This document shows, piece by piece, positions 56,513 through 64,000 of a stretch of DNA of 64,000 bases (positions are counted from its first letter, which is position 1; every line of letters starts with the position of its first letter). A model generated the notes under the pieces. It saw nothing but the letters and a program-made list of their open reading frames with translations. It was not told the DNA's origin and made no database searches. The stretch is from Mycolicibacterium alvei. GTDB lineage: Bacteria > Actinomycetota > Actinomycetes > Mycobacteriales > Mycobacteriaceae. Position numbers and translations under genes: made by a program. The stretch lies in contig NZ_AP022565.1 of the NCBI RefSeq assembly GCF_010727325.1, positions 3,472,001 to 3,536,000 on the forward strand, given 5' to 3'.

Positions 56513-57604
56513 ATGTTGATCCGCGGCGCCGTCCTCGAGCACATCGGCCTCCCCCGCCCCTACGCCGAGTCCCGCCCGATCCGGGTGAGCGACCTCGAAC
56601 TCGACCAACCCGGCCCGGGCGAACTGCTGGTACGCATCGAGGCCGCGGGCTTGTGTCACTCCGATCTGTCGGTCGTGGACGGCAACCGGGTACGCCCGGT
56701 CCCGATGCTGTTGGGCCATGAGGCCGCCGGGATCGTCGAGGCCGGCGATACCGATCTGCCGGTGGGCCAGCGGGTCGTGATGACGTTCCTGCCGCGCTGC
56801 GGCGCGTGCCCGGCGTGCGCCACCGACGGCCTGACGCCGTGCGGTCCCGGATCGGCCGCCAACGGCGCGGGCACCTTGATGAACGGCGACATCCGGCTGA
56901 CCCGCGACGGTGAACCGGTGTTCCATCACCTCGGAGTTTCCGGATTCGCCACCCACGCGGTCGTCGACCGCCGGTCGGTGGTGCCCGTTCCCTCCGACGT
57001 AAACCCCGTTGTCGCATCGTTGTTGGGTTGTGCGGTACTGACCGGCGGTGGCGCGGTGCTCAACGTCGGCGCACCGCGCCCCGGTCAGACCGTGGCGGTC
57101 GTCGGTCTCGGCGGCGTCGGCATGGCCGCCGTCCTGACCGCCCTGGCCCACGACGACGTCCGCGTCATCGGTGTGGACCAGTTGCCCGACAAACTCGCCA
57201 AGGCCCGCGCGCTCGGCGTCCACGAGACCTACACCCCCGAGCAGGCCGCCGACCTCAAGGCCGATGTGGTGATCGAGGCCGCGGGCCACCCGGCCGCGTT
57301 GGAGACCTCGATCGCGCTGACCGGACCCGGCGGGCGCACCGTCACCGTCGGCCTGCCCCGGCCGGACGCCCGAATTTCGGTGTCGCCGTTGGGTTTCGTA
57401 GCCGAAGGGCGGTCACTGATCGGCAGCTACCTGGGCTCGGCGGTGCCGGCCCGCGACATCCCGCACTTCGTCGCACTCTGGCGGTCCGGCCGGCTACCCG
57501 TGGAGACCCTGGTGTCCGACACGATCACTCTCGACGAGATCAACGCCGGCATGGACGCACTGTCCGACGGGCGGGCGGTGCGGCAGATCATCGAATTCGG
57601 CTAG
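56513..57604 (+). CDS. adhE1: Zinc alcohol dehydrogenase AdhE1 (Rv0162c-like)
   Basis: A 363-residue medium-chain zinc dehydrogenase. Catalytic zinc ligands lie in GLCHSDLS and LGHEAAG, the structural zinc cluster in CGACPACATDGLTPC, and the NAD motif is VGLGGVGMAAVL (about residue 200). ATG 56513 fits the family start; 56498 is in frame. Divergent from the thioesterase gene as in Rv0162c/Rv0163. The stop overlaps the convergent acyl-CoA dehydrogenase stop by 4 bases. Confidence 0.9.
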   Translation: MLIRGAVLEHIGLPRPYAESRPIRVSDLELDQPGPGELLVRIEAAGLCHSDLSVVDGNRVRPVPMLLGHEAAGIVEAGDTDLPVGQRVVMTFLPRCGACPACATDGLTPCGPGSAANGAGTLMNGDIRLTRDGEPVFHHLGVSGFATHAVVDRRSVVPVPSDVNPVVASLLGCAVLTGGGAVLNVGAPRPGQTVAVVGLGGVGMAAVLTALAHDDVRVIGVDQLPDKLAKARALGVHETYTPEQAADLKADVVIEAAGHPAALETSIALTGPGGRTVTVGLPRPDARISVSPLGFVAEGRSLIGSYLGSAVPARDIPHFVALWRSGRLPVETLVSDTITLDEINAGMDALSDGRAVRQIIEFG

Positions 57605-59319
57605 AACCAGCCGTCCCGCATCTCGAGCGTCGTGCGGTCCAGGCTGGCCAGCAGGTCCAATTGCGGTGCGGTCTTGGGCAGTTCGTAACGGAAGAAGTAC
57701 CGGGCGGCCTGCCGCTTGCCGTCGTAGAAATCGCCGTCATGCCCTGAGGCGGCCAGGACCTGCTCGAGCCAGATCCAGGCGACGACGATATGACCGAACG
57801 CCTCGAGGTACACCGCACTGTTGGCCATCGCGGCCTCGACATCACCCGGGGCGAACATCTCGGCCGTCACCGCGACCAGGCGCTGCCAGGCCGCGTCGAG
57901 TTGAGCGGCCAACTCGGGCGCCGCACCCGAAGCCGCCGAGACCGTCGCTGCGATCCGATCCCCCAATGCGACGAGACCGGTCCCGCCGTTCTGGGTCACC
58001 TTGCGCCCCAGCAGATCCAGACTCTGGATGCCGTGGGTGCCCTCGTGGATCGGGTTCAGCCGATTGTCCCGGTAGTGCTGCTCGACGTCGTACTCGCGGG
58101 TGTAGCCGTAACCGCCGTGCACCTGGATCGCCAGATCATTGGCCTCCACGCACCACTGCGACGGCCAGCTCTTGGCGATCGGGGTGAGCATGTCCAGCAC
58201 GGCGGTGTCATCGGCCGACCCGCTGTCCACCAGCCTGGCGCAATAGAGTGCCAGCGCGAGTCCCCCCTCGACATAGGACTTCTGCGCCAACAGCATTCGC
58301 TTGACGTCGGCATGTTCGATGATGGGCACCTGCGGGGTGGTCGGATCCTTGACGCCCAGCGGCCTGCCCTGCGGACGCTCGCGCGCATACTCCAGCGACT
58401 TGAGATAACCGGTGTATCCGAGCGCGACCGCACCCATCCCGACACCGAGGCGGGCCTCGTTCATCATGTGGAACATGTAGACGATGCCGCGGTGCGGCTC
58501 CCCGACGAGATAGCCGACCGCGCCGTCGAAGTTGAGCACGGTGTTGGTGATACCGCGCTGTCCCATCTTGTGATTCAGCCCGGAAATGGCCACCCCGTTG
58601 CGGCTTCCGTCCGCCAGGTACTTCGGCACGATGAACAACGAGATGCCCTTGGTGCCGGCCGGACCGCCGGGAATCTTGGCCAGCACGAGGTTGACGATGT
58701 TCTCGGTGAGCTCGTGCTCGGCCCCGGAAATCCACATCTTCGAGCCGAACACCCGGTAACTGCCGTCGGATTGCGGTTCGGCCCGCGTGGTGACGTCGGC
58801 CAGTGAGGATCCGGCCTGGGTCTCCGACAGCGCCATGGTGCCCGAGAACCGGCCCGCCAGCATGGGTTTGACGAACGTCTCGATCTGCTCGGCCGAGCCG
58901 AAGCGGACCAGCAGGTTGGCATTCGCGATGGTCAGCATCAGATAACCCGAGGTCGACACATTGGCAGCGGCGATCCACGCGAACGCGGCCTGCGCGACGG
59001 TGACCGGCAACTGCGCGCCGCCGAGCTCGGCGTCCATCCCCATGGCGATCAGGTCGGCTGCCGCGAACGCGTCCCACGCCGCTTTCACGTCGGGGACCAG
59101 CGTGACGCTCTGCCCGTCGAACGTCGGCTCGTTGGCATCGCTGAGCTTGTTGTGCGGCGCGAAATACCGGGTGGCCAATTGCTCGCACAGATCCAACACC
59201 CCGTCGAAGGTCTCGCGGGAGTGCTCGGTGAACCGGTCCATCGCCGTGAGCTTTTCGACGTCCAACCACTCGTAGAGCAGGAACTCCAGGTCGCGCCGCG
59301 ACAGGATGGTCGATTTCAT
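57601..59319 (-). CDS. Acyl-CoA dehydrogenase (long form)
   Basis: A 572-residue flavoprotein of the acyl-CoA dehydrogenase family with the extra C-terminal domain found in FadE5-like and DMSP-type enzymes (PF12806). It shows MALSETQAGSSLADV (FAD/substrate loop), VFGSKMWISGAEHEL, VHGGYGYTREYDVEQHYRDN, and catalytic Glu in HEGTHGIQSLDLLGRK. The likely role is alpha,beta-dehydrogenation of an acyl-CoA in beta-oxidation. Exact FadE number uncertain. Confidence 0.92.
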   Translation of the reverse strand: MKSTILSRRDLEFLLYEWLDVEKLTAMDRFTEHSRETFDGVLDLCEQLATRYFAPHNKLSDANEPTFDGQSVTLVPDVKAAWDAFAAADLIAMGMDAELGGAQLPVTVAQAAFAWIAAANVSTSGYLMLTIANANLLVRFGSAEQIETFVKPMLAGRFSGTMALSETQAGSSLADVTTRAEPQSDGSYRVFGSKMWISGAEHELTENIVNLVLAKIPGGPAGTKGISLFIVPKYLADGSRNGVAISGLNHKMGQRGITNTVLNFDGAVGYLVGEPHRGIVYMFHMMNEARLGVGMGAVALGYTGYLKSLEYARERPQGRPLGVKDPTTPQVPIIEHADVKRMLLAQKSYVEGGLALALYCARLVDSGSADDTAVLDMLTPIAKSWPSQWCVEANDLAIQVHGGYGYTREYDVEQHYRDNRLNPIHEGTHGIQSLDLLGRKVTQNGGTGLVALGDRIAATVSAASGAAPELAAQLDAAWQRLVAVTAEMFAPGDVEAAMANSAVYLEAFGHIVVAWIWLEQVLAASGHDGDFYDGKRQAARYFFRYELPKTAPQLDLLASLDRTTLEMRDGWF

Positions 59320-59328
59320 GCGGCCAGG

Positions 59329-60213
59329 CTAATCGTCAGCGGGCGGCTGCGGCAGTGACATCCGAGCCAGCCGTTTCGGATCGAGGATCGACACGATCCC
59401 GACCAGCCGGCCCCCGTCGACGACGCAGGCCATCACGCTGAGCGGACGACCGGTCGGGCTCCACGCCAGGATCCCCGGCTCGCCGTTCACCGACACCCGG
59501 CGGGCCAGGACGCGGGTCCCCTGACCGCGCCGGACCGCAGCGACGACGGCGTCCGATCCGGTCCCGACGGTCACGCCGGTGGCCGTGTACCGCTGCCAAC
59601 TGACGTCGGGGTCCAGCACACGCAACAGCGCGTCGAAGTCACCGTCGCGTGCGGCGGCCAGAAAGGCGTCGACGACCTCGCGCTGCTCCTGCTTGCGGCG
59701 GCGGTCCCCGGCGGGCGGCGGCACGTCCTGCACCTTCCGGCGCGCGCGGCTGGCGAGCATCTTGACCGCATCGCCCGACCTGTCGAGGATCTGCCCGATC
59801 TCGGCGAACGGCACGGCGAACATGTCGTGCAGGACGAACGCGAGACGTTCGTCGGGGCGCAGCGATCCGAGCACGACGAGCATCGCCAGCCCGACCGAGT
59901 CCGCGAGCACCGCGGCGTCCTCCGGGGTGTCCAGATCCTCGGTGACGACGAGTTCAGAAATATCGGCGGCGGGGGACACCTCGGCGCGGCTGGTCCGCGA
60001 CCGCAGCATGTCGATGCAGATCCGGCCCACCACGGTCGTCAGCCACCCGGCAGCGTTCTCGATCGAGCCGGTGTCCTGACGGGACAGGCGCAGCCATGCC
60101 TCCTGGACCGCGTCCTCGGCGTCTGCCCGTGAGCCGAGTACCCGGTGGGCAACCGCGAGCAGCCGCGGGCGCTGCTCTTCGAATGTCTCGGCCAGTGATG
60201 CGTCGGGCGTCAT
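59329..60213 (-). CDS. ECF41-like sigma factor with SnoaL domain (SigJ type)
   Basis: A 294-residue ECF sigma factor: region 2 (LLAVAHRVLGSRADAEDAVQEAWLRL), region 4 (RPDERLAFVLHDMFAVPFAEIGQIL) and a C-terminal SnoaL-like domain (residues about 175-294). The C-terminus contains VVDGGRLVG and LDPKRL, resembling the DGGGR and NPDKL motifs that define ECF41 factors, where this domain replaces an anti-sigma factor. ECF41 genes sit beside a single redox/membrane-type target gene; here the divergent neighbour is doxX. Confidence 0.87.
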   Translation of the reverse strand: MTPDASLAETFEEQRPRLLAVAHRVLGSRADAEDAVQEAWLRLSRQDTGSIENAAGWLTTVVGRICIDMLRSRTSRAEVSPAADISELVVTEDLDTPEDAAVLADSVGLAMLVVLGSLRPDERLAFVLHDMFAVPFAEIGQILDRSGDAVKMLASRARRKVQDVPPPAGDRRRKQEQREVVDAFLAAARDGDFDALLRVLDPDVSWQRYTATGVTVGTGSDAVVAAVRRGQGTRVLARRVSVNGEPGILAWSPTGRPLSVMACVVDGGRLVGIVSILDPKRLARMSLPQPPADD

Positions 60214-60312
60214 GAGTTACCTCTCCTCGCGCGGATCCGTCATAAGAGTGACGAGTCCGCGGGGCTCCACGTAACCAACAGGCCCGAACGTAACCACGAA
60301 ACGGAGCGAGAA
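60214..60312. promoter_or_regulatory. Divergent promoter region of sigma gene and doxX
   Basis: 99 bases containing repeated CGTAACCA (60269-60276 and again near 60289-60296) and GTGACGAG; the doxX gene has AACGGAGCGAGAA as its ribosome binding region. No clear ECF41-type TGTCACA -35 element is seen. Confidence 0.35.
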
Positions 60313-60693
60313 ATGCACACCACCCTCTGGATCATCACCATCATCGCCGCGGCGGCCTATGCCGCAGGCGGGAGCACCATGCTCCTGATGTCGCGGGAGA
60401 GGTACCGGTCGATCGGCACGACCCAGCATTGGGTCGACGAGTTCGGTGCCGGCCACCTCAAGGTGATCGGGACCATCAAACTGGTCGGCGCGATCGGCCT
60501 GGTGCTACCCGTCGCGACGGGTATCGCACCGGTGCTGACGCCAGTCGCCGCGTGCGGCCTGGCGCTGTTCATGGCCGGTGCGACGACGACCAGATTCCGT
60601 CGCAGCGAGTGGCTCTACATGGCCGGCGACATCGTCTATCTCGGGGTGTTCGCCTTCTTGGCCTGGGGCTGGTTCACCCTGCCCGTCAGCTGA
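60313..60693 (+). CDS. DoxX-family membrane protein
   Basis: A 126-residue protein with four hydrophobic segments of the DoxX type (LWIITIIAAAAYAAGGSTML, IKLVGAIGLVLPVATG, LTPVAACGLALFMAGA, VYLGVFAFLAWGWF). DoxX proteins take part in membrane redox homeostasis; specific role unknown. ATG has a good ribosome binding site. The last 8 bases overlap the convergent SDR gene. Confidence 0.85.
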   Translation: MHTTLWIITIIAAAAYAAGGSTMLLMSRERYRSIGTTQHWVDEFGAGHLKVIGTIKLVGAIGLVLPVATGIAPVLTPVAACGLALFMAGATTTRFRRSEWLYMAGDIVYLGVFAFLAWGWFTLPVS

Positions 60694-61459
60694 TCGTGCT
60701 CACGCCGCCGTCGACCGGGATGACCGCACCGGTGATGTACGCGCTGGCCCGGCTGGCCAGGAACACCGAGATCCCGGCGATGTCGTCGGGCTGCCCGATG
60801 CGGCCCAAGGGAAGAACTGCCCCTACCTCTTCCGACCCGGCCCGCAGCATCTCCTTGGTCATCCGCGATTCGAACAGGCCCGGTGCGATCGCGTTGACCA
60901 GGATCCTCGGGGCGAGTTCGCCCGCGAGGTGACGGGTCAGCATGTGCACGGCGGCCTTGCTGGCGCTGTAGGAGAAGTTGTCGCGGCCCTTACCGGGGGC
61001 GACGATGCCGTCGATACTGCCGGTGTTGATCACGCGGGCCGGATCATCTTCGGTGGCAGCGGAATTCAGCAACGGGGTGAGCGCGCGAGTCAGCAGGAAG
61101 ACGCCTTTGACGTTGACGTCGTAGACCTTGTCGAACCCGGATTCCGGGAACTCCTCGTACGGTGCGCCCCACGCCGCGCCCGCGTTGTTGAACAGCGCGT
61201 GGACGGCGTCCTCACGTTCGGCGACGGCGCTCGCCAGCGTCGCGACCCCGTCGGCAGTGCCGAGGTCGGCGGGCACCGCGGCGACCCGGCCCAGCGGGGA
61301 CAACGCGTCCACCGCGGCGGCCAACTCGGCCTCTTTGCGGCTGGACAGGTACACCGATGCCCCGGCCTGCAGCAGGCCGCGGGCCATCATCAGGCCGATG
61401 CCACGACCGCCCCCGGTGACGACGGCGACCTTGCCGTCCAGTCGGAACAGATCAGTCAT
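60686..61459 (-). CDS. Short-chain dehydrogenase/reductase
   Basis: A 257-residue classical SDR with TGGGRGIGL (residues about 15-23), NNAGAAWG, the catalytic Ser in INTGSIDG and the Tyr-Lys pair in YSASKAAVH. The C-terminus carries GAVIPVDGGVS. Substrate unknown. ATG 61459 lies 8 bases inside the TetR gene's 3' end, so the two are co-translated and the TetR may control it. Confidence 0.9.
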   Translation of the reverse strand: MTDLFRLDGKVAVVTGGGRGIGLMMARGLLQAGASVYLSSRKEAELAAAVDALSPLGRVAAVPADLGTADGVATLASAVAEREDAVHALFNNAGAAWGAPYEEFPESGFDKVYDVNVKGVFLLTRALTPLLNSAATEDDPARVINTGSIDGIVAPGKGRDNFSYSASKAAVHMLTRHLAGELAPRILVNAIAPGLFESRMTKEMLRAGSEEVGAVLPLGRIGQPDDIAGISVFLASRASAYITGAVIPVDGGVSTIS

Positions 61460-62141
61460 GTTTCCAGGCCCTCTCGTCGACCTCGACACCGAGCGGAGAT
61501 TCGTTGCGGATTCCCTCGTCACGGATCAGCCCGCGCAGCAGCGCCGTGCTGAACTCGACGGCGATCTCCTGGGCGGTGCGCCGGCCGTGTGGTCGCAGCC
61601 AGCGGTAGGACCCCAGCGTCATCCCGATGTAGCCGAGGGCCAGCACGTGGGAGTCGCAGTCGTAGAACTCGCCGCTGGCGACGCCGCGGTCGATCACGTC
61701 GCGGACATGCTCGTAGACCTGGGTCTCGGCGCGTCGGATGTAGGCCACCTGCTCCTCGGTGAACCACTCCGCGATGTACGGGCCTTCCTGGAAGTACACC
61801 GCGGCGCGCTCGAGGTCGTTGGCGATGCCGACCAACAGCCTGCGGGTGAAGTTGTAGATGGTTTCCCGGGCCGAGGCGGTGGGGTCGTCGTGCAGCGCCT
61901 CGACGGTGAAGTCCGCGGTGCCCTTGTAGATGTCGTAGAGGATCAGCGACTTGCTCGAGTAGTAGTGATAGACCGTGGCCTTGTTCAGCCCGACGGCCTC
62001 GGCGACATCGTCCATGCGGGTGCCGTGATAGCCGCGGGCGGCGAACAGCTTGGCCGCGACGCTCAGCAGTTCGTCGCGGCGGGAAGTCCCGTTGGCGGCC
62101 GCGCCTCCGCGGCCCCGGCCGCCCTCTGCATCGGAAGACAT
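61452..62141 (-). CDS. TetR-family regulator (Rv0158-like)
   Basis: A 229-residue TetR regulator with a Gly/Arg-rich 18-residue N-terminus, then the DNA-binding domain (LLSVAAKLFAARGYHGTRMDDVAEAVGLNKATVYHYY, quoted as MDDVAEAVGLNKATVYHYY) and a ligand domain with YFQEGPYIAEWFTEEQ. Position left of the micro-gene agrees with Rv0158. A candidate palindromic site lies about 50 bases upstream. Ligand unknown; acyl-CoA-type ligands are common for this subgroup. Confidence 0.87.
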   Translation of the reverse strand: MSSDAEGGRGRGGAAANGTSRRDELLSVAAKLFAARGYHGTRMDDVAEAVGLNKATVYHYYSSKSLILYDIYKGTADFTVEALHDDPTASARETIYNFTRRLLVGIANDLERAAVYFQEGPYIAEWFTEEQVAYIRRAETQVYEHVRDVIDRGVASGEFYDCDSHVLALGYIGMTLGSYRWLRPHGRRTAQEIAVEFSTALLRGLIRDEGIRNESPLGVEVDERAWKHD

Positions 62142-62187
62142 AGCACACTCACTATCAGCATGACCCGGACCTTGCCCAGGAAATCAA

Positions 62188-62203
62188 TCAACTAGATGGT
62201 TGA
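62188..62203. promoter_or_regulatory. Candidate TetR operator
   Basis: Inverted repeat TCAAC-TAGATG-GTTGA upstream of the TetR gene (start 62141) and 65 bases before the micro-gene. The short 5-base arms make this tentative. Confidence 0.4.
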
Positions 62204-62267
62204 ACAGTGTAGGCAATTCCCTTCACGACCCTGTTCCCGGCGTGTCGACTGCGTCTAGACTGCGGAC

Positions 62268-62378
62268 ATGGATCCGAATCCTGACTACGACCTCAGCGAC
62301 GAGAGCGATTTCTTCTTTCCGTGGCTCGCCTGGGGTCTGCGCGGCGTCTACCCGCCGCCGGCCTATCCCCCGGTGTAA
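62268..62378 (+). CDS. Micro-protein of 36 residues (Rv0157A-like position)
   Basis: ATG at 62268 to TAA at 62376-62378. The product starts MDPNPDYDLSDESDFFFPW and ends in a proline-rich GVYPPPAYPPV: an acidic N-terminus, an aromatic core (FFFPWLAWGLRG) and a proline-rich tail. Composition is non-random and unlike shadow frames. A small gene (Rv0157A) is annotated beside the Rv0158 TetR gene in M. tuberculosis, which makes this a plausible orthologue; I cannot verify sequence identity. No strong Shine-Dalgarno sequence. Confidence 0.55.
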   Translation: MDPNPDYDLSDESDFFFPWLAWGLRGVYPPPAYPPV

Positions 62379-62488
62379 TCAGGACCGGCCGTCAGTCTTC
62401 CCACTCCTCACGCGCCGGTGATACCGGGCGCGCCTTCATTCCGTTTCCGCAGCGACAGCGGGCGCGCTGTCGTGGAAGGAGAAACATC

Positions 62489-63346
62489 GTGACGACCTCC
62501 ATCAAGACGGTGACCGTGCTCGGGACCGGAGTACTCGGTTCCCAGATCGCGTTCCAGAGCGCGTTCAAAAGCTTCTCCGTCACGGCCTACGACATCAACG
62601 ACAAGGTGCTCGAAGCGGCCAAGGATCGTTTCGGCAAGCTGGCCGAAACCTATGCCAACGAGGTGCCCGACGCCCGCGACGGCAAGGCCCGGGACGCGTT
62701 GAACCGGCTGACCCTGACGTCAGACCTGAAGGCGGCCGTGGCCGACGCCGACCTGGTGATCGAGGCGATCCCCGAGATCCTCGACCTCAAGCAGGAGACC
62801 TACCGCAAGCTCGGTGAGCTCGCGCCGGCCAAGACGATCTTCGCCACCAACTCCTCCACGCTGCTGCCCAGTGATCTCAAGGACTCCACCGGCCGGCCCG
62901 ACAAGTTCCTGGCCCTGCACTTCGCAAACCGCGTGTGGCAGTTCAACACCGCCGAGATCATGGGGACCACCGACACCGACCCGGCGGTCTTCGCCGAGGT
63001 GGTCGAGTTCGCCAAGGCCATCGGGATGGTGCCGATCGAGCTGCACAAGGAGAAGGCCGGCTACGTCCTCAACTCGCTTCTGGTGCCGTTCCTCAACGCG
63101 GCGGCCGAGCTCGCAGCCGGCGGCTACGCGGACCCCGGTGCCGTGGACGACACCTGGCGGATCGCCACCGGAGCGCCCATCGGCCCGTTCCAGATCTACG
63201 ACATCATCGGCCTGACCACGCCGTACAACATCATGGCCCACGGAGACGCCGAAGCTCAGAAGCTCGCCGCGTGGCTCAAGGAGAACTACATCGACAAGGG
63301 CAAGTTGGGCCTCGCCACCGGCGAGGGCTTCTACAAGTACAACTGA
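62489..63346 (+). CDS. 3-hydroxyacyl-CoA dehydrogenase (3-hydroxybutyryl-CoA type)
   Basis: A 285-residue NAD-dependent dehydrogenase. The N-terminal Rossmann motif is VLGTGVLGSQIA (residues about 9-20), the substrate-domain block is TNSSTLLPSDL with ALHFANRVWQ (His in the catalytic dyad), and the C-terminal domain contains EKAGYVLNSLLVPFLNAA. It oxidises L-3-hydroxyacyl-CoA in beta-oxidation or butanoate metabolism. GTG 62489 is preceded by GGAAGGAGAAA, deciding the start; the open frame continues upstream to 62321 without a site. Confidence 0.92.
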   Translation: MTTSIKTVTVLGTGVLGSQIAFQSAFKSFSVTAYDINDKVLEAAKDRFGKLAETYANEVPDARDGKARDALNRLTLTSDLKAAVADADLVIEAIPEILDLKQETYRKLGELAPAKTIFATNSSTLLPSDLKDSTGRPDKFLALHFANRVWQFNTAEIMGTTDTDPAVFAEVVEFAKAIGMVPIELHKEKAGYVLNSLLVPFLNAAAELAAGGYADPGAVDDTWRIATGAPIGPFQIYDIIGLTTPYNIMAHGDAEAQKLAAWLKENYIDKGKLGLATGEGFYKYN

Positions 63347-63357
63347 GCCAGTGGCAA

Positions 63358-63981
63358 TTACGACGCATCCGCAAGCGAGCGCGGCAGTGCCCGGATCGCG
63401 TAACGGGCGCTGAGCAGAACCAGCGTGGTGGTGACGACGAACAGCGGCCAGCCCATCGCCAGCCGGGCCACCGCGAGCAGCCCCTCCTGCCCCGTGTCGT
63501 AGAGGTAGTTCTGCACCAGGAACCGCGACCAGGACACCGCCGCGAGGACCGCGGTGACGACGGTGAACACCAGCCGCACCCCGGGGACCTGACGCCAGGT
63601 GCTGTCGTTTCCGGTGGCCCAGGCCCAGAGGACCCCGACGAGCGGCCGCCCGACGAGGATCGAGCCGGTCATCACGATGGCCGAGGTCAGGGAAATCCAG
63701 ATGCCCGGAAGATAGAAGTCCTTGGCCTGGCCGGTCACCAGGGCCAGCAGGGCACAGACCGCCACACCGACGAATCCCCACAGCGCAGGCCGGACAGATT
63801 CGCGACGCAGCAGCTGCCAGCCGAACACGGCGGCCGCCGTCACCAGCGCGGCGATGATCGCGGGCACCCGCCCCGAGAGCGCCGAGACCGTCGCGTACAC
63901 GGTCACCGGCAACGCCGAGTAGACCATGCCGCTGACACCGCCGACGCGCGCCATCAGTCCATCGAGTGGGGAATCCTTCAT
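63358..63981 (-). CDS. DUF3159 family membrane protein
   Basis: A 207-residue polytopic membrane protein (about six helices) of the actinobacterial DUF3159 family: VTVYATVSALSGRVPAIIAAL near residues 26-46 and AKDFYLPGIWISL near residue 85 are family-like. Function unknown. The ATG at 63981 is 19 bases from the window edge, so a longer N-terminus cannot be excluded. It is convergent with the dehydrogenase gene (11-base gap). Confidence 0.8.
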   Translation of the reverse strand: MKDSPLDGLMARVGGVSGMVYSALPVTVYATVSALSGRVPAIIAALVTAAAVFGWQLLRRESVRPALWGFVGVAVCALLALVTGQAKDFYLPGIWISLTSAIVMTGSILVGRPLVGVLWAWATGNDSTWRQVPGVRLVFTVVTAVLAAVSWSRFLVQNYLYDTGQEGLLAVARLAMGWPLFVVTTTLVLLSARYAIRALPRSLADAS

Positions 63982-64000
63982 GGGGGTGTGGGCCTCGTGT

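Overview
This is a GC-rich actinobacterial chromosome segment from a Mycolicibacterium-type (probably rapidly growing) mycobacterium. The evidence is a complete mce1 locus, MmpS/MmpL, PE-PPE-type exported proteins, and a conserved gene order matching, in reverse, the M. tuberculosis interval from about Rv0157A to Rv0190. Assignments to Rv genes come from recognition of protein sequence and gene order, not from a database search.

Left part (1-19 kb): the end of a RicR/CsoR copper repressor diverges from ilvD. A large LuxR/AAA regulator, an SPW-repeat membrane protein (Rv0188-like), an HTTM-like membrane protein and an aldehyde dehydrogenase follow. Next is a TetR repressor facing an MmpS5/MmpL5-like efflux pair, with a clear TetR-type palindrome and a methyltransferase remnant between them. 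Then come an O-methyltransferase (Rv0187-like), two coupled genes (HEXXH protein and DUF2786 protein, Rv0185/Rv0184-like), a lipoprotein with an alpha/beta-hydrolase fold, a monoacylglycerol lipase (Rv0183-like) and divergent sigG.

Middle accessory part (18.3-38.7 kb): this interrupts the conserved order except for pirin (Rv0181c-like). It holds a DUF559-type protein and a VOC protein, each bounded by related palindromic repeats; an NDMA-type alcohol dehydrogenase; and a PE-PPE hydrolase lying between two nearly identical stem-loop terminators, next to a short-chain dehydrogenase. It continues with an MFS transporter divergent from an ArsR-rhodanese fusion, and an AraC-VOC-UvrA-like cassette. 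A GDT1/TMEM165 cation exporter follows, preceded by a yybP-ykoY (manganese) riboswitch. The part ends with a secreted phosphodiester glycosidase, an exported RNase with its barstar inhibitor, an OafA-type acyltransferase, a large exported PE-PPE-like protein and an unrecognised protein.

mce1 part (38.7-57 kb): on the minus strand, fadD5, yrbE1A, yrbE1B, mce1A-F and four Mce-associated genes form one long, tightly packed unit. They encode the acyl-CoA synthetase, permeases, substrate-binding/tunnel subunits and accessory membrane proteins of a lipid importer. The divergent GntR repressor gene mce1R sits at its head. A small unknown gene with a long inverted repeat upstream, a SRPBCC protein, a thioesterase and adhE1 follow.

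Right end (57.6-64 kb): an acyl-CoA dehydrogenase, an ECF41-like sigma factor divergent from DoxX, an SDR/TetR pair (the TetR is Rv0158-like), a 36-codon micro-gene, a 3-hydroxyacyl-CoA dehydrogenase and a DUF3159 membrane protein. Overall the window combines lipid import and metabolism, metal homeostasis (Cu, Mn), efflux and envelope functions. I saw no tRNA, rRNA, CRISPR array, transposase or phage genes.
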